A program made the translations under genes and the position numbers. DNA of 64,000 nucleotides from Bactrocera neohumeralis (lineage: Eukaryota > Arthropoda > Insecta > Diptera > Tephritidae): the NCBI RefSeq assembly GCF_024586455.1, contig NC_065923.1:5459501-5523500 (forward strand). Direction: 5' to 3'. Below the pieces are notes generated by a model. The model had not been told where the DNA came from, ran no database searches, and saw only the letters and a program-made list of their open reading frames with translations. Every line of letters starts with the position of its first letter. The first letter of the stretch is position 1. Below, one piece after another: positions 48,296 to 60,596 of this stretch.

Positions 48296-48610
48296 AACAA
48301 GTAAGGAAAGCTTAAGTTCATGTGTAACCTAATATTTCATGTTGAAAATTGCAAGAATCAAGGTCCAAGAAATTTCTTCAGGAATATATGGGAGTTGGGG
48401 GTAATTTTGCTTCGATTTTATCTATTTTTGCCAGTAACACTTACTATTAACATGTACCTCACATACAATCACAAATCATATATGGAGTTAGTCAGATGTT
48501 CGAAAATCCTGTTAATTATATGGGGGCTAGCTCAAGTTTTCACTCGATTTTATACTTTAATGGAATTGTCTTACAATTTTTGCCTACAGTATCACACATC
48601 AGCTCAATAG
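48296..48610 (+). repeat. Divergent 5' part of a B-like repeat
   Basis: Begins AACAAGTAAGGAAAGCTTAAG and continues TTCATGTGTAACCTAATATTT, a mutated version of the B family hairpin start. Downstream phrases (ATATGGGGGCTAGCTCAAGT, TTTTCACTCGATTT) indicate a sister family rather than a close copy. The 3' end is not clear. Confidence 0.55.
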
Positions 48611-51444
48611 CGCCCAACAAGTTCCTGAAATTCATAAGAGCTCTTGAGCTTTGTGCGTACACGTGATAGAGGAGAGGACACAACAGCCCACAGGTCCAAG
48701 TTCAAGCCTCAATTAAATTCTATTCTAACGATCCGTATTCGAATTATATATTCGGGTAGAGTAGCATGAAATTCTCTCGCCAAACGACGTAAATTCGGAT
48801 TATTACTCATTAGTTTGTGTGGTCTTATATTGTTCATATCATATCATTGCAAAAAACTTTTCTTATTTGTGTTTTCAAATATAAATCATAATCGGAAAGG
48901 TCAAACCATAGATGATAGATACTCTCACCTCTTCTACTAATAATACTATTTTCTGACTATAATTCCAAACAAAAGCTTCTGCTAAGCATTCAAACAAATC
49001 GTAAAGATTTCAGAGAGCGAAATACAAGTATATCACCAATTGGGTAATCTCACGGATTTTTAGAACAATGAAATATAAAAGACACTTAGGTATGCTTTTA
49101 CTTTTGCTTAAGTGACCTCTTCAGTTGGTGAATAAGTATTTGAGTGACGCGCTTTGTTAGTATGGTATTCCATATTAGCAAGACCTCAAGCGATTTTTAT
49201 AGTTAAATAGCAGAATCCCTTAATGAGTATTTAATTCACCGCAGTTCAATTTTAACATATCACAATCAAGAGGCGCAAACACTTTCGGTTTCTCTTCGCG
49301 CAACTCTTGAATAATCCAAATCCGACAGATTTTTTGTATATTCTGCCACAATGAATAGATAAAAATGCGCGGCGGCAAAGAAAAATGAAAGTAACACAAT
49401 TTTTTTGAAGACTTCATTTAGCGAAAAGGTAAATAAACTCGCTGCCAACCGCACTGAATCCAACTTTAAATATCCAAATATTATCTAATTGCACTTTAAT
49501 GGCGAACCTAGCAACCGAAGTTGGGCGTTTACCAAAGTAATTATGTAAATAGTTTGAGTTAAATGCGCGCTATTTGTGCGAGCAGTTAGTAACCTTTCGC
49601 TTTTGGCCATTTTTTAAACACGCGTAAGGAAAGTAAGAGTAACAACTGTTGCTGTCAGTGGGTTTATAGTCAGGTGATTTTAATGCTGAGGGTGAGAGAG
49701 AGGCTGGATGTTTTTATTAAGACATCATAACACTCTTATTAAAAACCGTGTACTAGCTGGTTTTAACGGTTTAAGCATAACTCATCATTACAAAATTGTT
49801 AGGACACATTTTTTACAAAAATGTGGGTTCCACATTTCAAAGCAGTTCCTTATGGAGACATTATAAACCGGGTGGCCATTAAATAGTTAAATGAACTTGT
49901 AGAAAAATATAAAAGGGTTAGGAAACTAGAATAAAAATTAAAATTTAAATAAATTAAATTAAAAGCCAACACAAAAATTATTGAACATTAAACTGGAAAA
50001 ATCACAAAAAATCCATAAAAAACATGACTTTGTGCTTCAAGATACTTTTTTCAATCCATTTAAAGATCACTTGACCAGCTCAGCTTAACAAAGGCAAAAA
50101 ATCAAGCGATTAAAAAAAAAATACTAAAACCTTTTCTAAAGCATTTTCATGGTCGACACATAAATGTCAATGGCACAGCAGCGCAGCGCCTGACAGGCGG
50201 TCACAGTCGTTCGGCGTATTTTTCACAGTCACTTTTGATTGATGGAAAAAGTCAAATTTGAAACCGCAACCACACTGAGCGCCAAACAACTAGACAATGC
50301 TGTCATACCACCATGGACACTTTTATGGCATATATCAGCCACACGACGCAGCGCGCAGCAAAAATGGGCCGAGCCGGGAGGCTGTGCTGGCGCTTTCGAG
50401 CGCACTTGTTGCATATGCTGAAAGTTAAGCACTCGTTGTTGTTGCATTGAAATGCTAAAACGCTTGTTGCCAGCATAAAATTTCGTATTTATGAGTTGAA
50501 TTTAAAGAGAAATGAAAATGTGGCTAAAGAAAATATTATGAAAATCACAATGGGTGACTGCGCCTCCATATCGAGTGACGTTGTTGTCGCGGCGGTGCAG
50601 CACTCTTAGACTGACGGTAATTGTTATAGTGACGGCGCCGTTGATGGCGATGGTGACGCTGACGGTGATGGTGATGGTGAGTGACTGTCCTAGGTGATGG
50701 CCGCCGCTGAGTATGTCAATCGCTAACTATGACTCTCGAGAGTGACGACGAGTGCGCTGCCGTCATCTTTGTTTTTGTTTTCCATTCGCTGTATGGGGCA
50801 GTGGCGACCCCTCCTTGGCAATGCAAAGCGCGCGGTACGAGTGTGTTTGCGTTTATGAGGCGCAGACGCGACCAATCTGACCTTAGCCACTGGCATAATG
50901 AAAAATGCAAAAGAGAAATTGCGCATTCATGGCTGAGGATGTGGCAAATGGAAATACTACAAGTACATACATACAAAAACAAAAACAACAATTGTAAAGA
51001 TATGCGTTGCAAACCGCATAGAAATGCTTAATATATGTATATCTGCGCGTAGTACTTATATAAACATATATAGTTGTATATATAATTACTTTTAAGATAA
51101 CAAGAAACAAGCTGCGGCCTTTGCGACGAGATGAAATGCTTGTAGAAATTGTTATTGTTGTTGCAAACGAGCTTTTTGGTATGCAGAAAATTTAGCGCGC
51201 AAATTAGCATTTCAAATTATTTGATTTTGTATAAAACCGCATGGAATGCAGTACAATTGCGGCGACAGTGTTGGAAAGCGTAAAAAATGCGTGGAGAAAA
51301 AACGCTTTTTAGGTTTTCACGGTTGCTTATTTTCTGGCAATCAGTTGCAGTAAGCAGAGCAGAAGAAACTGATCCCAGATTTAGTTTTGTTGTGGTGTTT
51401 TTTAATACTTTTCTGATCCAACCGCCATTGATGAGGGATTAATA
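48611..51444. other. Unique sequence; island 50200-50900
   Basis: No gene supported. 50640-50690 is an imperfect GGTGAT repeat. 50720-51030 is open in several frames on both strands without domain content. The rest is AT-rich. Confidence 0.4.
50645..50688. repeat. Imperfect (GGTGAT)n minisatellite
   Basis: GATGGCGATGGTGACGCTG continuing into GGTGATGGTGATGGTGAG; short hexamer-like array. Confidence 0.75.
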
Positions 51445-51446
51445 TA

Positions 51447-52949
51447 CAGCTGTTGACAGCTAATTGGAAACGACACCTATTTTGAAGTAAATGACGTTAT
51501 TTTTATATAAATCACATATATATAATGTATTTTCATTTATTTTTTTGAAACCTATGCTAAACTTAACTCTAATAGTAAAAAATTGATTTAAAATTCGTTT
51601 TTGTTTTGAAGATTTTAACAAAAAACATGTTAAATCAACGATTTGAGTGCGACAACTAATTAGAAACGAAAATATTTTATCAACAAAATATATTGATATT
51701 ACAAAAACTTGCTTACTTTCAGTTAGTATTTTGTTGCTTAACTCTTTTACTTTAATATTGCCTCATATCGATCCCGAATTCACGTTATAAGACTCTGACA
51801 GCGCACCAATGGTGGAGCTTGCGATGCCGTTCTAATTTCATCAAAAGGAGCATCCATATTTGGGATATTTTTGGTGCATATGGCTCTTTTAACATCACCC
51901 AGAGATGTTCTGGTCTGGGGTTTCAGTCTGGACATTGATGATTCCATCAAAAAACTTTCGTGTCAAAACATTTTGATAAAATCTTCATTATAACAAAATT
52001 TTCTTTTGTGTCAACAAGACATTTTTGAGACGTTTTCTTTGTTTAAAATTCCATCAATTGTCTTCTACTCAACTACAACAAAGCGAGGATCAAATTCTTG
52101 AATTATTGGACGGCGAACATACCTTCGACCATCAGGACCTAAGTGATTAATTTTTGTTACATCGTTCCAAACGACATACCTCTGTTGATTTGTTGTCTTA
52201 GACCAATAGGAGTTGGCAAAGTCTACCCGTCATTTTTACGAATTTCCGCCAGAAGTGGGTTCCTGCGTGCTCCCTGCCGTGAAGTCCAGATTCGACCAAA
52301 CGCAGGGCAATTGTTCTCTTGGATACTTGGACATAGTCTTCATCTTGAATTTCATATAGACTGTCAGAGGAACTCTTCGCGAGTTATTATTAATTCTGCG
52401 GTCTATTTCTGTTGCAGTTTTTCGGGTTTTTTCTTTGCGTGCAACATTGAATATAGTTTCAAAATTCTCTATATGTTTAAGGATATTCAAATATTCGAAA
52501 TTTTTTTGCACATCTTTCCGGACCGACAAAGGTCAAAAATGTTGCTGCGAAGGATAGGTATGCAGCAGCAGCTTTTCCTCATTAAAAAACTTGAATAATA
52601 CATTTTAGTATATTTTGAACCACAACTTTGAAACACAACCTTACCAGAAATCAATAATATTATTAACAAAAATGAGCACCTTCAGGAATTTTAATTCTTT
52701 AAATAACTGTTTCTAATTAGCTCTTCACTCACCTTCTACACAGTAACGCATTTACTATTTGGGGAAAAATTACAAGAACTTTAACTTCACAACTACAAAA
52801 CAGAGTGAATTTGGTAGTATGTATATAGAGTAACACGAACAATGCAAGACTTTTAAGAATATAAATAACGGTATATCAAAAATTATTATCATTATACTCG
52901 TGAGTCACCTACAAAAACAGGAGCGTTTCCAATTAGCGGTCAACAGCTG
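51447..52949 (-). mobile_element. Tc1-like transposon, complete ends, dead transposase
   Basis: Terminal repeats begin CAGCTGTTGACAGCTAATTG (left) with the inverse at the right end; similarity continues for roughly 50 bp. TA flanks both ends (51445-51446, 52950-52951), giving 1503 bp between the TAs. Minus-strand relics of a Tc1-type transposase appear in order: a KIDRR-like helix-turn-helix segment near 52400, NHLGPDGRRYVRRP near 52120-52145 (a Tc1 signature), and QTRTSLGDVKRAI and RCQSLITNSGSI near 51920-51770 at the C-terminus. Deletions, stops and frameshifts are numerous, and the block between DGRRYVRRP and the C-terminus is largely missing. Confidence 0.88.
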
Positions 52950-52951
52950 TA

Positions 52952-53435
52952 TGTATTCGGAGCTGTAGCGATACGCTCTGAAACATCCTAAGTTTTGAAA
53001 GAAAAATTAAGGATGGATTATTTCTGTCTGACAGTAATAATTTGGAAGATTTCTTTCTTGAAAATTGTATCTAAATGGATGAAAATAATATATGGATCAA
53101 CGAGTATCATCTGTCAAAGAGTTTAAAAATCCATCAGCCATATATTTAAGACGTGTTAATAATAGTGCTAAGAAGTGTTGAATTCCGCCCTGCTGAAAAC
53201 ATCCAACAGAGATTCTCTCAAAATAAGCGAAGAAAAATCAAGACAAAACTTGGTTCCCAGCATAAATCTCATACATAGTAAACTTCGGAATTCACAACCT
53301 ATATCAAAGCGGATCCTATTCTTGAAAGGATATCAGTCGTAAACATAACCTAACTTTCTCTATGCTCTGGCTTAGTGGTTTACGCCACTAACTTCAGTAA
53401 AGTATATGAAAAAGGTGTCAGATCAGTGGATTCAA
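52952..53435. other. Intergenic sequence, nothing secure
   Basis: No recognised element. A short translated phrase near 53190 (EFRPAENIQQRFSQNKRRK) could be LINE-derived, but support is too weak to call. Confidence 0.3.
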
Positions 53436-53439
53436 GGGA

Positions 53440-53925
53440 GGCACGCTCCGAATTACATTTTAAAAGATAATTTGGGTCCAAGCGTCGTGTTAACGTCTTT
53501 GAAACAATGCTTTCCGACTACTAGGAGGTCATAAAATCTTGGATCTATGTTAAGCTCTATGACAAAGGTGAGCCGAAGCCGAAAAAAACTACGTCAAAGC
53601 AGGTCAAAAATCAAGGTTATGTTGATAGTTTTCTTCCATTATAGAGGTGTGGTCCACTCCGAATTCCTTCCTGCCGGCCAAAGTGTCAACAAGGAATACT
53701 ATTTGAGTGTTATGCGGCGTTTGCGGGAAGCTATTCGTAAAAAGAGACTGAAATTATGGGTCGACAACTCTTGGTTTTTAATGCACCGTCGTGAATTTAA
53801 CAAGTGTGTCGAGGATTGGAAAAAAAGTTGGCACAAGTGTATTGGAGCCAAGAGGGATTTTGATCAATAAATTAAGACTTTAGAAGTATTAACAAAGTCT
53901 TACTACTTATTGCTCATAGTTGATT
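53440..53925 (+). mobile_element. Mariner relic, HHDNA/SPDFTPSDFW type, copy 1
   Basis: Blocks in order: RRVNVFETMLSDY (53485-53525), SWIYVKLYDKGEPKPKK, KAGQKSRL, then in a second frame SRSKIKVMLIVFFHYRGVVH, SEFLPAGQSVNKEYYLSVMR, RLREAIRKKRLKLWVDNSWF. A deletion then removes the second and third catalytic residues and joins to REFNKCVEDWKKSWHKCIGA at the C-terminus. The 3' sequence TTGCTCATAG is followed immediately by a repeat A fragment. Confidence 0.8.
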
Positions 53926-53927
53926 TT

Positions 53928-54205
53928 GATACATCAGTTTGTATGGCAGCTGTATGATATAGTGATTCGATATTGGTAGTGATCCGATTGGTTTCGACAA
54001 ATAAGCAGCTTCTTGTAGAGAAAATAACCTGTGCAAAAGGCTGAGAGATTAGTTTTCGTTATACAGACGGACATGCCTAAACTACTCAGCCTCTCATGCT
54101 CATATATATTATATACACTCTACAGGATCTCCGATGTTTCCTGCTGGCCCTTACAGACGTGGCAAACTTGATATTTACCCTGTTCAGGTTATAAAAATAC
54201 TTAAT
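53928..54205 (+). repeat. Repeat family A, 3' half fragment
   Basis: TCAGTTTGTATGGCAGCTGT, CGACAAATAAGCAGCTTCTT, a short CAGACGGACA, and the end ACCCTGTTCAGGTTATAA correspond to the second half of the full copy at 62241-62788. The 5' half is absent. Confidence 0.75.
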
Positions 54206-55685
54206 GGCTAACCACACTTTTTCCTTTTTAACTCATAGAAAGTGATCTAGAAATGAAATCTATTCAAAGCAACTGATGGGAAAATAAGTAAATAAATTTT
54301 TTGACACATTCATTCAATCTAATATGTCGCCATTCCTTATTTCTATCTTGTTGCATTCATTTTTTTAGACTTTCTTTCATCGTTGAAGTTCTCAGGCGAT
54401 GAGAAAATTACCAACTCAACTATGTGCACCTCTTCTGTATGCATGTATGTATGTATGTATGCATGTATAGATGTTTGCGTGCGCATGGCATGTGCTTTTT
54501 CAGTTTCTCTCACGAAAAAAACGCCGCAACAGCAACAACTACAATAACAGCGGCAAAATTCACAGCACTCATAAAAAGTGAAATCTCATTTCCGTAGTTC
54601 CTCAATTTTCTACTTCATTTGTTTTACACAATTCGCGTGTCATGCACAATGACGGTGATTATTACACTCACGGCTTTGCTGCGCTGTTTGTACTTGCAAC
54701 AGCAACAACAACAAAGTGAACTAACACTGCACACTGCATACCAACAGTGTAAAGTTTGCATTTTATTTGCGATGTGAACCAAAAACACCCAAACACACGC
54801 ACACGCACACATACAAGCAATGGGGCAAGTAATTGCAAATTCCAACACAACTAACTGCAGAAGAGGAGGAAGAAGCAGAATGGTGCTGACAGCATCCGCA
54901 AATAATTTAGTGCAAAAACTATGTTCATTTGTAACTGCCAACAGCAACAACAACTAAAACAACAAATGAGAAGTACACGGAAAGTGTAAAGTACAATTAG
55001 AGGCGGGACAGAATGTGTGTTGGGCGCGCAGCATAAAGGCGAAAGGTAACTGCAACAGCAACAAAAACAACAAGCGCAATGAATTAGCCACTCGCTCAGA
55101 CAAATTGCAGCGAACGCAGCAACGCCGAAGCAAATAATTCATATGGGCCAACTAACTACACTGGTGGGCACAAAACGACACTTTGTGTAGGTACTACATG
55201 TATATGTATGTATGTGTATGTGTGTGTGTGAGCATGCGTTGTAGAAAATTGTAGGCCTGCTACATCGAAGCTGGCGAAAGAACACTAAACACTTGCACCG
55301 CTATTCACGGTCACGACAATTGCTGTTGCTGTTGTTGTTGCTGCGGTGTTATCTGCAACATGACAGTGAAGCTTGATATTGCGGCTTTGCAACTTTGTTG
55401 CATTAGAGCCATGTTTTTTGTTTACCTTTCCTCCTCTCGCGTGTACTTGATGCGATTTGACCTCAATTGAACTTTCATTTTTATGTAAATGCTATAACGG
55501 TGCTTTGCTATTTAATCATCACCTTTACTTGCATGGACATTAAAACTTAATTTTACAGTACTTAATCAAAGAAAGCTTGCATAAAGCAAAAAGCAATACT
55601 TATGGTGAGCATATTCTCATCAAATGCGAGAGAGAAAAGATGCAAAACCAAATATAGACATTAAAGCCAGTATTAATAAGCCAAG
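54206..55685. other. Unique sequence, no gene seen
   Basis: CAACAACA and CA/TG low complexity (54520-55070, 55190-55235), a TATG tract near 54436-54465, and only domain-free frames. Confidence 0.4.
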
Positions 55686-55689
55686 AGGG

Positions 55690-56345
55690 GCCGATCTGAA
55701 CAATATGTCTTGGACAATTATCAATTTGGGCCTACGAAAAGTAAAAGCACGATTGATTCCAAAATCACTCAATTAAAAAAAACCGCGTCGCGTTAACACC
55801 ATAAAGCTGATTAGTCGTGGATCTATGCTTACGACCTGAAAGCAGGCGATCAATCGGCTGTATATCGTGGCAAAGGTGAGTCAGAGTCGAAGAAGCACCT
55901 CAAAGCAGGTCAAAAATTAAGGTTATCTTGACAGTTTTCATCCATTATAGAGTCGTGGTTCCTCCCGACCGGCCAAACAATCAACAAGGAATAATATTTG
56001 AGTGATGTGTCCTTTGGGCAAAGCTATTCGTAAAAAAGAGACTGAAATTTTGGGTCGACAAATCTTTTTTTTTGCACCACGATAATGCACTGCCGCAAAC
56101 TGCATTTATTCTTCGGGAGTTTTTCGCCAAATTTTATACCAATATCGTGCCGCAACCACGGTATTCGCCTGATTTCACTCCAAGTGACTTCTGGCTATTC
56201 AGCAAACTCAAACGACCGCTTCGAGGAGACCGTTTTGAGTCAATTGAAGACATTAAGCGTGAATCGCTACTTTACTTTGTGGGGGACGATATAGATTTTG
56301 AAGAATAAATGAAGAATTTTAAAATTATGAACAAAGTTTTACCAG
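55690..56345 (+). mobile_element. Mariner relic, HHDNA/SPDFTPSDFW type, copy 2
   Basis: LGLRKVKARLIPKSLN (about 55725-55775), RRVNTIK, SWIYAYDLKAGDQSAVYRG, then a frameshifted PTGQTINKE. After that comes a well-preserved C-terminal half: HHDNALPQTAFILREFF (second catalytic Asp), YSPDFTPSDFWLF (third Asp, DD34D spacing) and LKRPLRGDRFESIEDIKRES. This copy keeps what copy 1 lacks and lacks part of what copy 1 keeps. Its 3' TTTTTGCTCATAG is again followed by a repeat A fragment. Confidence 0.82.
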
Positions 56346-56349
56346 TTTT

Positions 56350-56640
56350 TGCTCATAGGCGTATATCAGCTATATGACATAGGAGTCCAATACCAACGAT
56401 TTCGACAAATGGACAGCATCTTAGAAAGAAAAAGACGTCAGCTGAGTTTCGGATCGATTTCTCAAAAACTGAGGGATTGCTTACCGTACATATGTACATA
56501 CAGAACTATTTTGACTCGCTGCTTTTATATAAGTATATACTTTGCAGGGCGAATACGACGTTTTCTTCTGGGTCTTACAAACTACTGGTACCTGGAACAC
56601 TTAGTATACTCTTTTCCATTAAAATAAAATTGATACCATA
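56350..56640 (+). repeat. Repeat family A, 3' half fragment
   Basis: TATATCAGCTATATGACATA, CGATTTCGACAAATGGACAG, TCTCAAAAACTGAGGGATTG and TTCTTCTGGGTCTTACAAAC match the second half of the A family with substitutions; the GACGGACA run has decayed. Confidence 0.65.
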
Positions 56641-57230
56641 TAATCAGCAAGGCCATACTGGGAAAGAAAACTATAACTGATTTTTAAACAATTATATTTT
56701 AAGAGGGTAAGATTTGTCACTTTTGTAGGTGACAGAGGACGAAGGGAGAATAACCGTCTTAAATTGTAATAATTTGAAATTAAACTACTTGTGAATGAGC
56801 CTGGGAACACTGCTAGTGAAAAGTCATGCCTGAAGCATGTAATCCCAATTATGCTTTTAAAACCTTCCCTTCGTAGAACGATTTAATAAAAAAGACGCAC
56901 TCAAATTTTTTTCTCCACAAAACTAATCAAACATTCTATAGATCGCATCAAATAAGACTTCACTAGCAGTAAAATTTCCCCAAAAATTGTTAAATCATCA
57001 TTCTTTCATTTGCAATAAACACATATGTAAATAGTGCATAGAAGAAGCAAGAAGCAGCAAAAAATCTGGTTAAAAATTTAAATGTATGAAACTTACTTAA
57101 GATCGATTTTACACTCAAAAATCAGAAAATCACTGGCCGAAGTTTTGAAGACTTTGAACTAACTAACTAACTGGAAGAAGAAAACGCCATTGATTCCATT
57201 TTCAGCTTCCTACTCTATTACAAGTTTAGC
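56641..57230. other. AT-rich sequence, nothing recognised
   Basis: No gene. An ACTAACTA short tandem run lies near 57160-57172. Confidence 0.4.
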
Positions 57231-57611
57231 TTAACACGTTCGCGGACGTGAATGCTATAGCATTCAAATTTTAAAGCCAATTTTTATTCATTTAATTTTA
57301 TAAAATCGTAAGTTTTTGTAATTAATACACATTTCGAAATAATGACCAATTGGTTCATTAGATAGTTTCATATTATTTTATCTTTTCTCCGTGTATTTAC
57401 AAATTTCCTCACGTCATTCTGGTTGAAAAATAGTATCTATATCGTCGTGGATGCTATAGCATTCATTGTATATAACGGTTAAAATACGATGTTCTGACTA
57501 CTATTATAATATATGTCTAATTAGATTTCGGATATTACAACTAGTTTCAAAAATAATTGCCTGTATATTTTTGCAGCTCCCTAAAACTTTTTGCGTCCGC
57601 GAACGTGTTAA
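57231..57611. mobile_element. TTAA-flanked MITE with palindromic core
   Basis: Perfect 14-bp terminal inverted repeats CACGTTCGCGGACG (57235-57248) and CGTCCGCGAACGTG (57594-57607), both abutting TTAA (57231-57234, 57608-57611). This is the signature of a piggyBac-type non-autonomous element. Next to the left terminal repeat is the perfect 16-bp palindrome GAATGCTATAGCATTC (57250-57265), repeated with one change at 57449-57464. Interior 373 bp, no coding capacity. Confidence 0.82.
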
Positions 57612-58825
57612 AGGTGGGTAGCATAGGCTATTAGCTCGGAAGCTTAATGGTTGATGACTTTTAATGACTTTAGTCAAGCAATCTACTTTATTTTCGATAA
57701 AGTTTGAGATTTTAATCCACATGAAATACATATGTATATTTAAACGTGCGCATTAACGGAATTTTTTCAAATAGCAAGTTTTCTACTGGAAAATTTTCTT
57801 TCTGATACCGACAAAATGGCGATTGCTAGAACCAGTTAAGGTTGCAGAGTCTCCGCGCCTGATTATGACTACACAACTTTTCCACCGAATTCATTAAAAT
57901 AACAAATTGCACACGAATCAAGTACTGACCTAACAGCTACAACAATAACAACATCGTTGGCTAGAATAAACCGAAAATGCTTACAACATAAAGGTATTTG
58001 CCCTTCACCAAACAAATTTAAAGGAATATACATATGTATATATGCGAAAATCCGGCAATCATTTCCCAAAAGCGCATTCAAAGCAGTCTCTTCAAAGCAC
58101 ACACACAAACATATATGAATCCATGTGCTTGTGTGTTTGGTGTGTTTGCTTGCAGTTGCTCGTAAATGGCACGTCGGCACGTTGCTGCGCTTCACGCTGC
58201 AATAACAACAATAGTACGGCAATCAAAGCAGTTGGTAGCAGCAATAAGAATGGTGGCATAAATAAGCATAAAATTTATGAAACCGTTGCTTGCAGCCCGC
58301 ATTCCTTGCTACTTAGCTGCATGAGCCAGCCAATGTTTCTTAGCATACATGCCTATGCATCCAACACAAGCATATATTCATACATACAAACATATGCACA
58401 TACCTGGATATATGTTATGTGTGCATTTGTTTGTGCAAGTAGGCATCGGTTGGATGTTGCACGAGAACTTTATGCATAATAACTGGAATAGCAACAACTA
58501 CAATATAGTTGCAACAGCAGCAGCAACAACAATAATAACAAAAGAATGCTGGTGGTCTAGGAAGAGCGGCAGCAATAAGAAAATTTAGAAAATTAAAGGA
58601 ACACAATGAACTGTACCGTTACGTTCAGAACATTGTGTGTGTTGCTGTAGTGTTATGCGATAATATTTGCAATAGAGGAGTGCTGGGCTTTTCGGGTTTC
58701 ATCAGCATTATGGTACGAGCGTAAATGCATCGGGATTCAGCAATGCAAAAAATCTTGAAAAGAAATCTTCGAGTTCAATAAAGATCAGTAACTGTTATTC
58801 ATAAAAATAAAAATAAATAAAAATT
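57612..58825. other. Unique sequence, no gene supported
   Basis: A 145-codon plus frame (58042-58479) and a 117-codon minus frame (57869-58222) overlap and are rich in CA/TATG-derived residues; no domain. CAGCAGCAACAA low complexity occurs near 58510-58530. Confidence 0.35.
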
Positions 58826-58827
58826 AT

Positions 58828-59070
58828 GAAACGTTGCCTACATTTAGGATTAAAATAGTTACTCTAAGAAAGGTATTAATCAAAAATCAATAATACATTA
58901 TGTGTATGACTCCATTAATACGGACCATAAATTTGGACAAAAAATCAATGGAAGCTTGGACTTCATACAAATCAAAAGTTAATTGAAAGAGCATTATATA
59001 TTTTTGGTACATGGAAATTGAAACGTTGCCTAAATTTAGGATTAAATAGTTTAAAGAAAGTAAAATATAA
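58828..59070. repeat. Direct repeat, about 45 bp, spaced 192 bp
   Basis: GAAACGTTGCCTACATTTAG at 58828 and GAAACGTTGCCTAAATTTAG at 59020, both continuing GATTAAA(A)TAGTT and a similar AAGAAAG. Non-coding AT-rich context. Confidence 0.7.
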
Positions 59071-60335
59071 AAAAACTGAATTCACAATAGAAAGGGTATA
59101 TTTTCAGTACCAGGAATAAATATACTACTCTGATTCAATCCTAATTTATAACTAACGATTACAAATCACTTCACAAATAAATAACTTTTTTCGGATATCG
59201 TTTCCCATTTTTTATCTCCGCTAGCGCTGCCCCATCAAAACGCTGCCAGTTACTTGAAACACACATTTAAGAGTCGGTTCTACACAAACAATGCGCATCC
59301 TTACTGAATTTTTTAATTACCAATGCGGCGCCATTCATTACAAAAATTATACGTGAGGTCATACGCCCATCTAAACCATTACACAACTATCGTTCATCAG
59401 TTGAGTTACGAACATGGGGGCAATAATCTCGGTGGAAAGCATAACCGATACGAAATGCATTTTCATGGCGAAAAAACGCTTTAATTAGAAATTTTTAATC
59501 GCATTACATAAATCGCCTCATTACAACGTGACAACTAGACATAATTAACTTACGTAATAGGGTTAATACCACTTTTTTACTTTTGTTGTACTCGTATATA
59601 AACGTTTTCAGCCAAACAACTTAATGCCACGAATTGTGATCACAAAAAGAAATAAAATAAAAAAACAACAGAACACAGAAACGCTGCTTTTGTGATGACT
59701 TAATTAAAGAAAGCAAAGAAAAGCCTGCCCCCCGGCACACAAACACACGCACACACATAAACGCATGATTGTGTGTGTGTATTCGGTAATGATGCGGGTT
59801 GAAAAGTCATTAAGTTTACCGTAACAAATCAATCAACGAACTGTTAATTCAACTACTTTTCCACGGCTGCAGCACAGCAACAACACAGCAACATGCTATT
59901 TCACGCCTATAAATGTGAACGCGTGTGACCCCATATTTGTGTATGCATGCATGTATGTGTGTGTGCATTCAAAAGTTCGGCTGCATTCACACTCGTGCAT
60001 TAACTGTATTCTTGTTATTAGTGGTGTTTCTGATGCCAAAGCTTTGCACCGTTTCACAGCTATCAATCATAATTAAAGAGTACAAACCACAGATGGAGCT
60101 TAAAAGCTAAAAAGCCACAAAATTAACCGCAACAACACCTACATATAATATGCGGTATACACATATTTACATTTCAATTACATTATTAATATCATTTTCA
60201 AGCTACTGAGCAAATGGCGTCCGCAATATACTTACATATTATATCGGATTTTTTAAGTTAATGTCATTTTTCAAAACTACTGAAAAATGAAGGCATCCGC
60301 TCGGCCGATAGCGCCAAATTTGGTTGATTTATATA
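59071..60335. other. Unique sequence, nothing recognised
   Basis: No gene. Short TG and CA runs near 59745-59780 and 59940-59965. Confidence 0.4.
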
Positions 60336-60339
60336 TATT

Positions 60340-60592
60340 TATCATATGCTAACAAACTTTTTGTTGCCAAAAATGGAAGAACTGAACTTGGTTGACATGT
60401 GGTTTCAACAAGATGGCGCTACATGCCACACAGCTCGCGATTCTATGGCCATTTTGAGGGAAAACATATTATATAAGTCCCGAAAAACGGTTATATTAAG
60501 CTGGTCTAGAAGTTTGCAATGCGCAAAAGGGAAAGCAACAAACATCATTGTACCGGAAGGTAATTTTTTTTCTGTTTAGTTGGCATTACATC
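60340..60592 (+). mobile_element. Fragment of the ATCHTAR-type Tc1/mariner family
   Basis: The 77-codon frame from 60346 contains LLPKMEELNLVDMWFQQDGA followed by TCHTARDSMAILREN, the block around the second catalytic Asp. Soon after it diverges. This is the same broad class as the relic at 12405-13420, which lost exactly this block. 5' and 3' portions are missing, and a second mariner begins about 60597. Confidence 0.78.
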
Positions 60593-60596
60593 TGTC

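Noticed and set aside
52143..52598. 151-codon plus-strand open frame
   Set aside because: It lies antisense to the decayed transposase inside the Tc1-like element.
58042..58479. 145-codon plus-strand open frame
   Set aside because: Dominated by CA/TG and TATG-derived residues; an opposing frame is also open.
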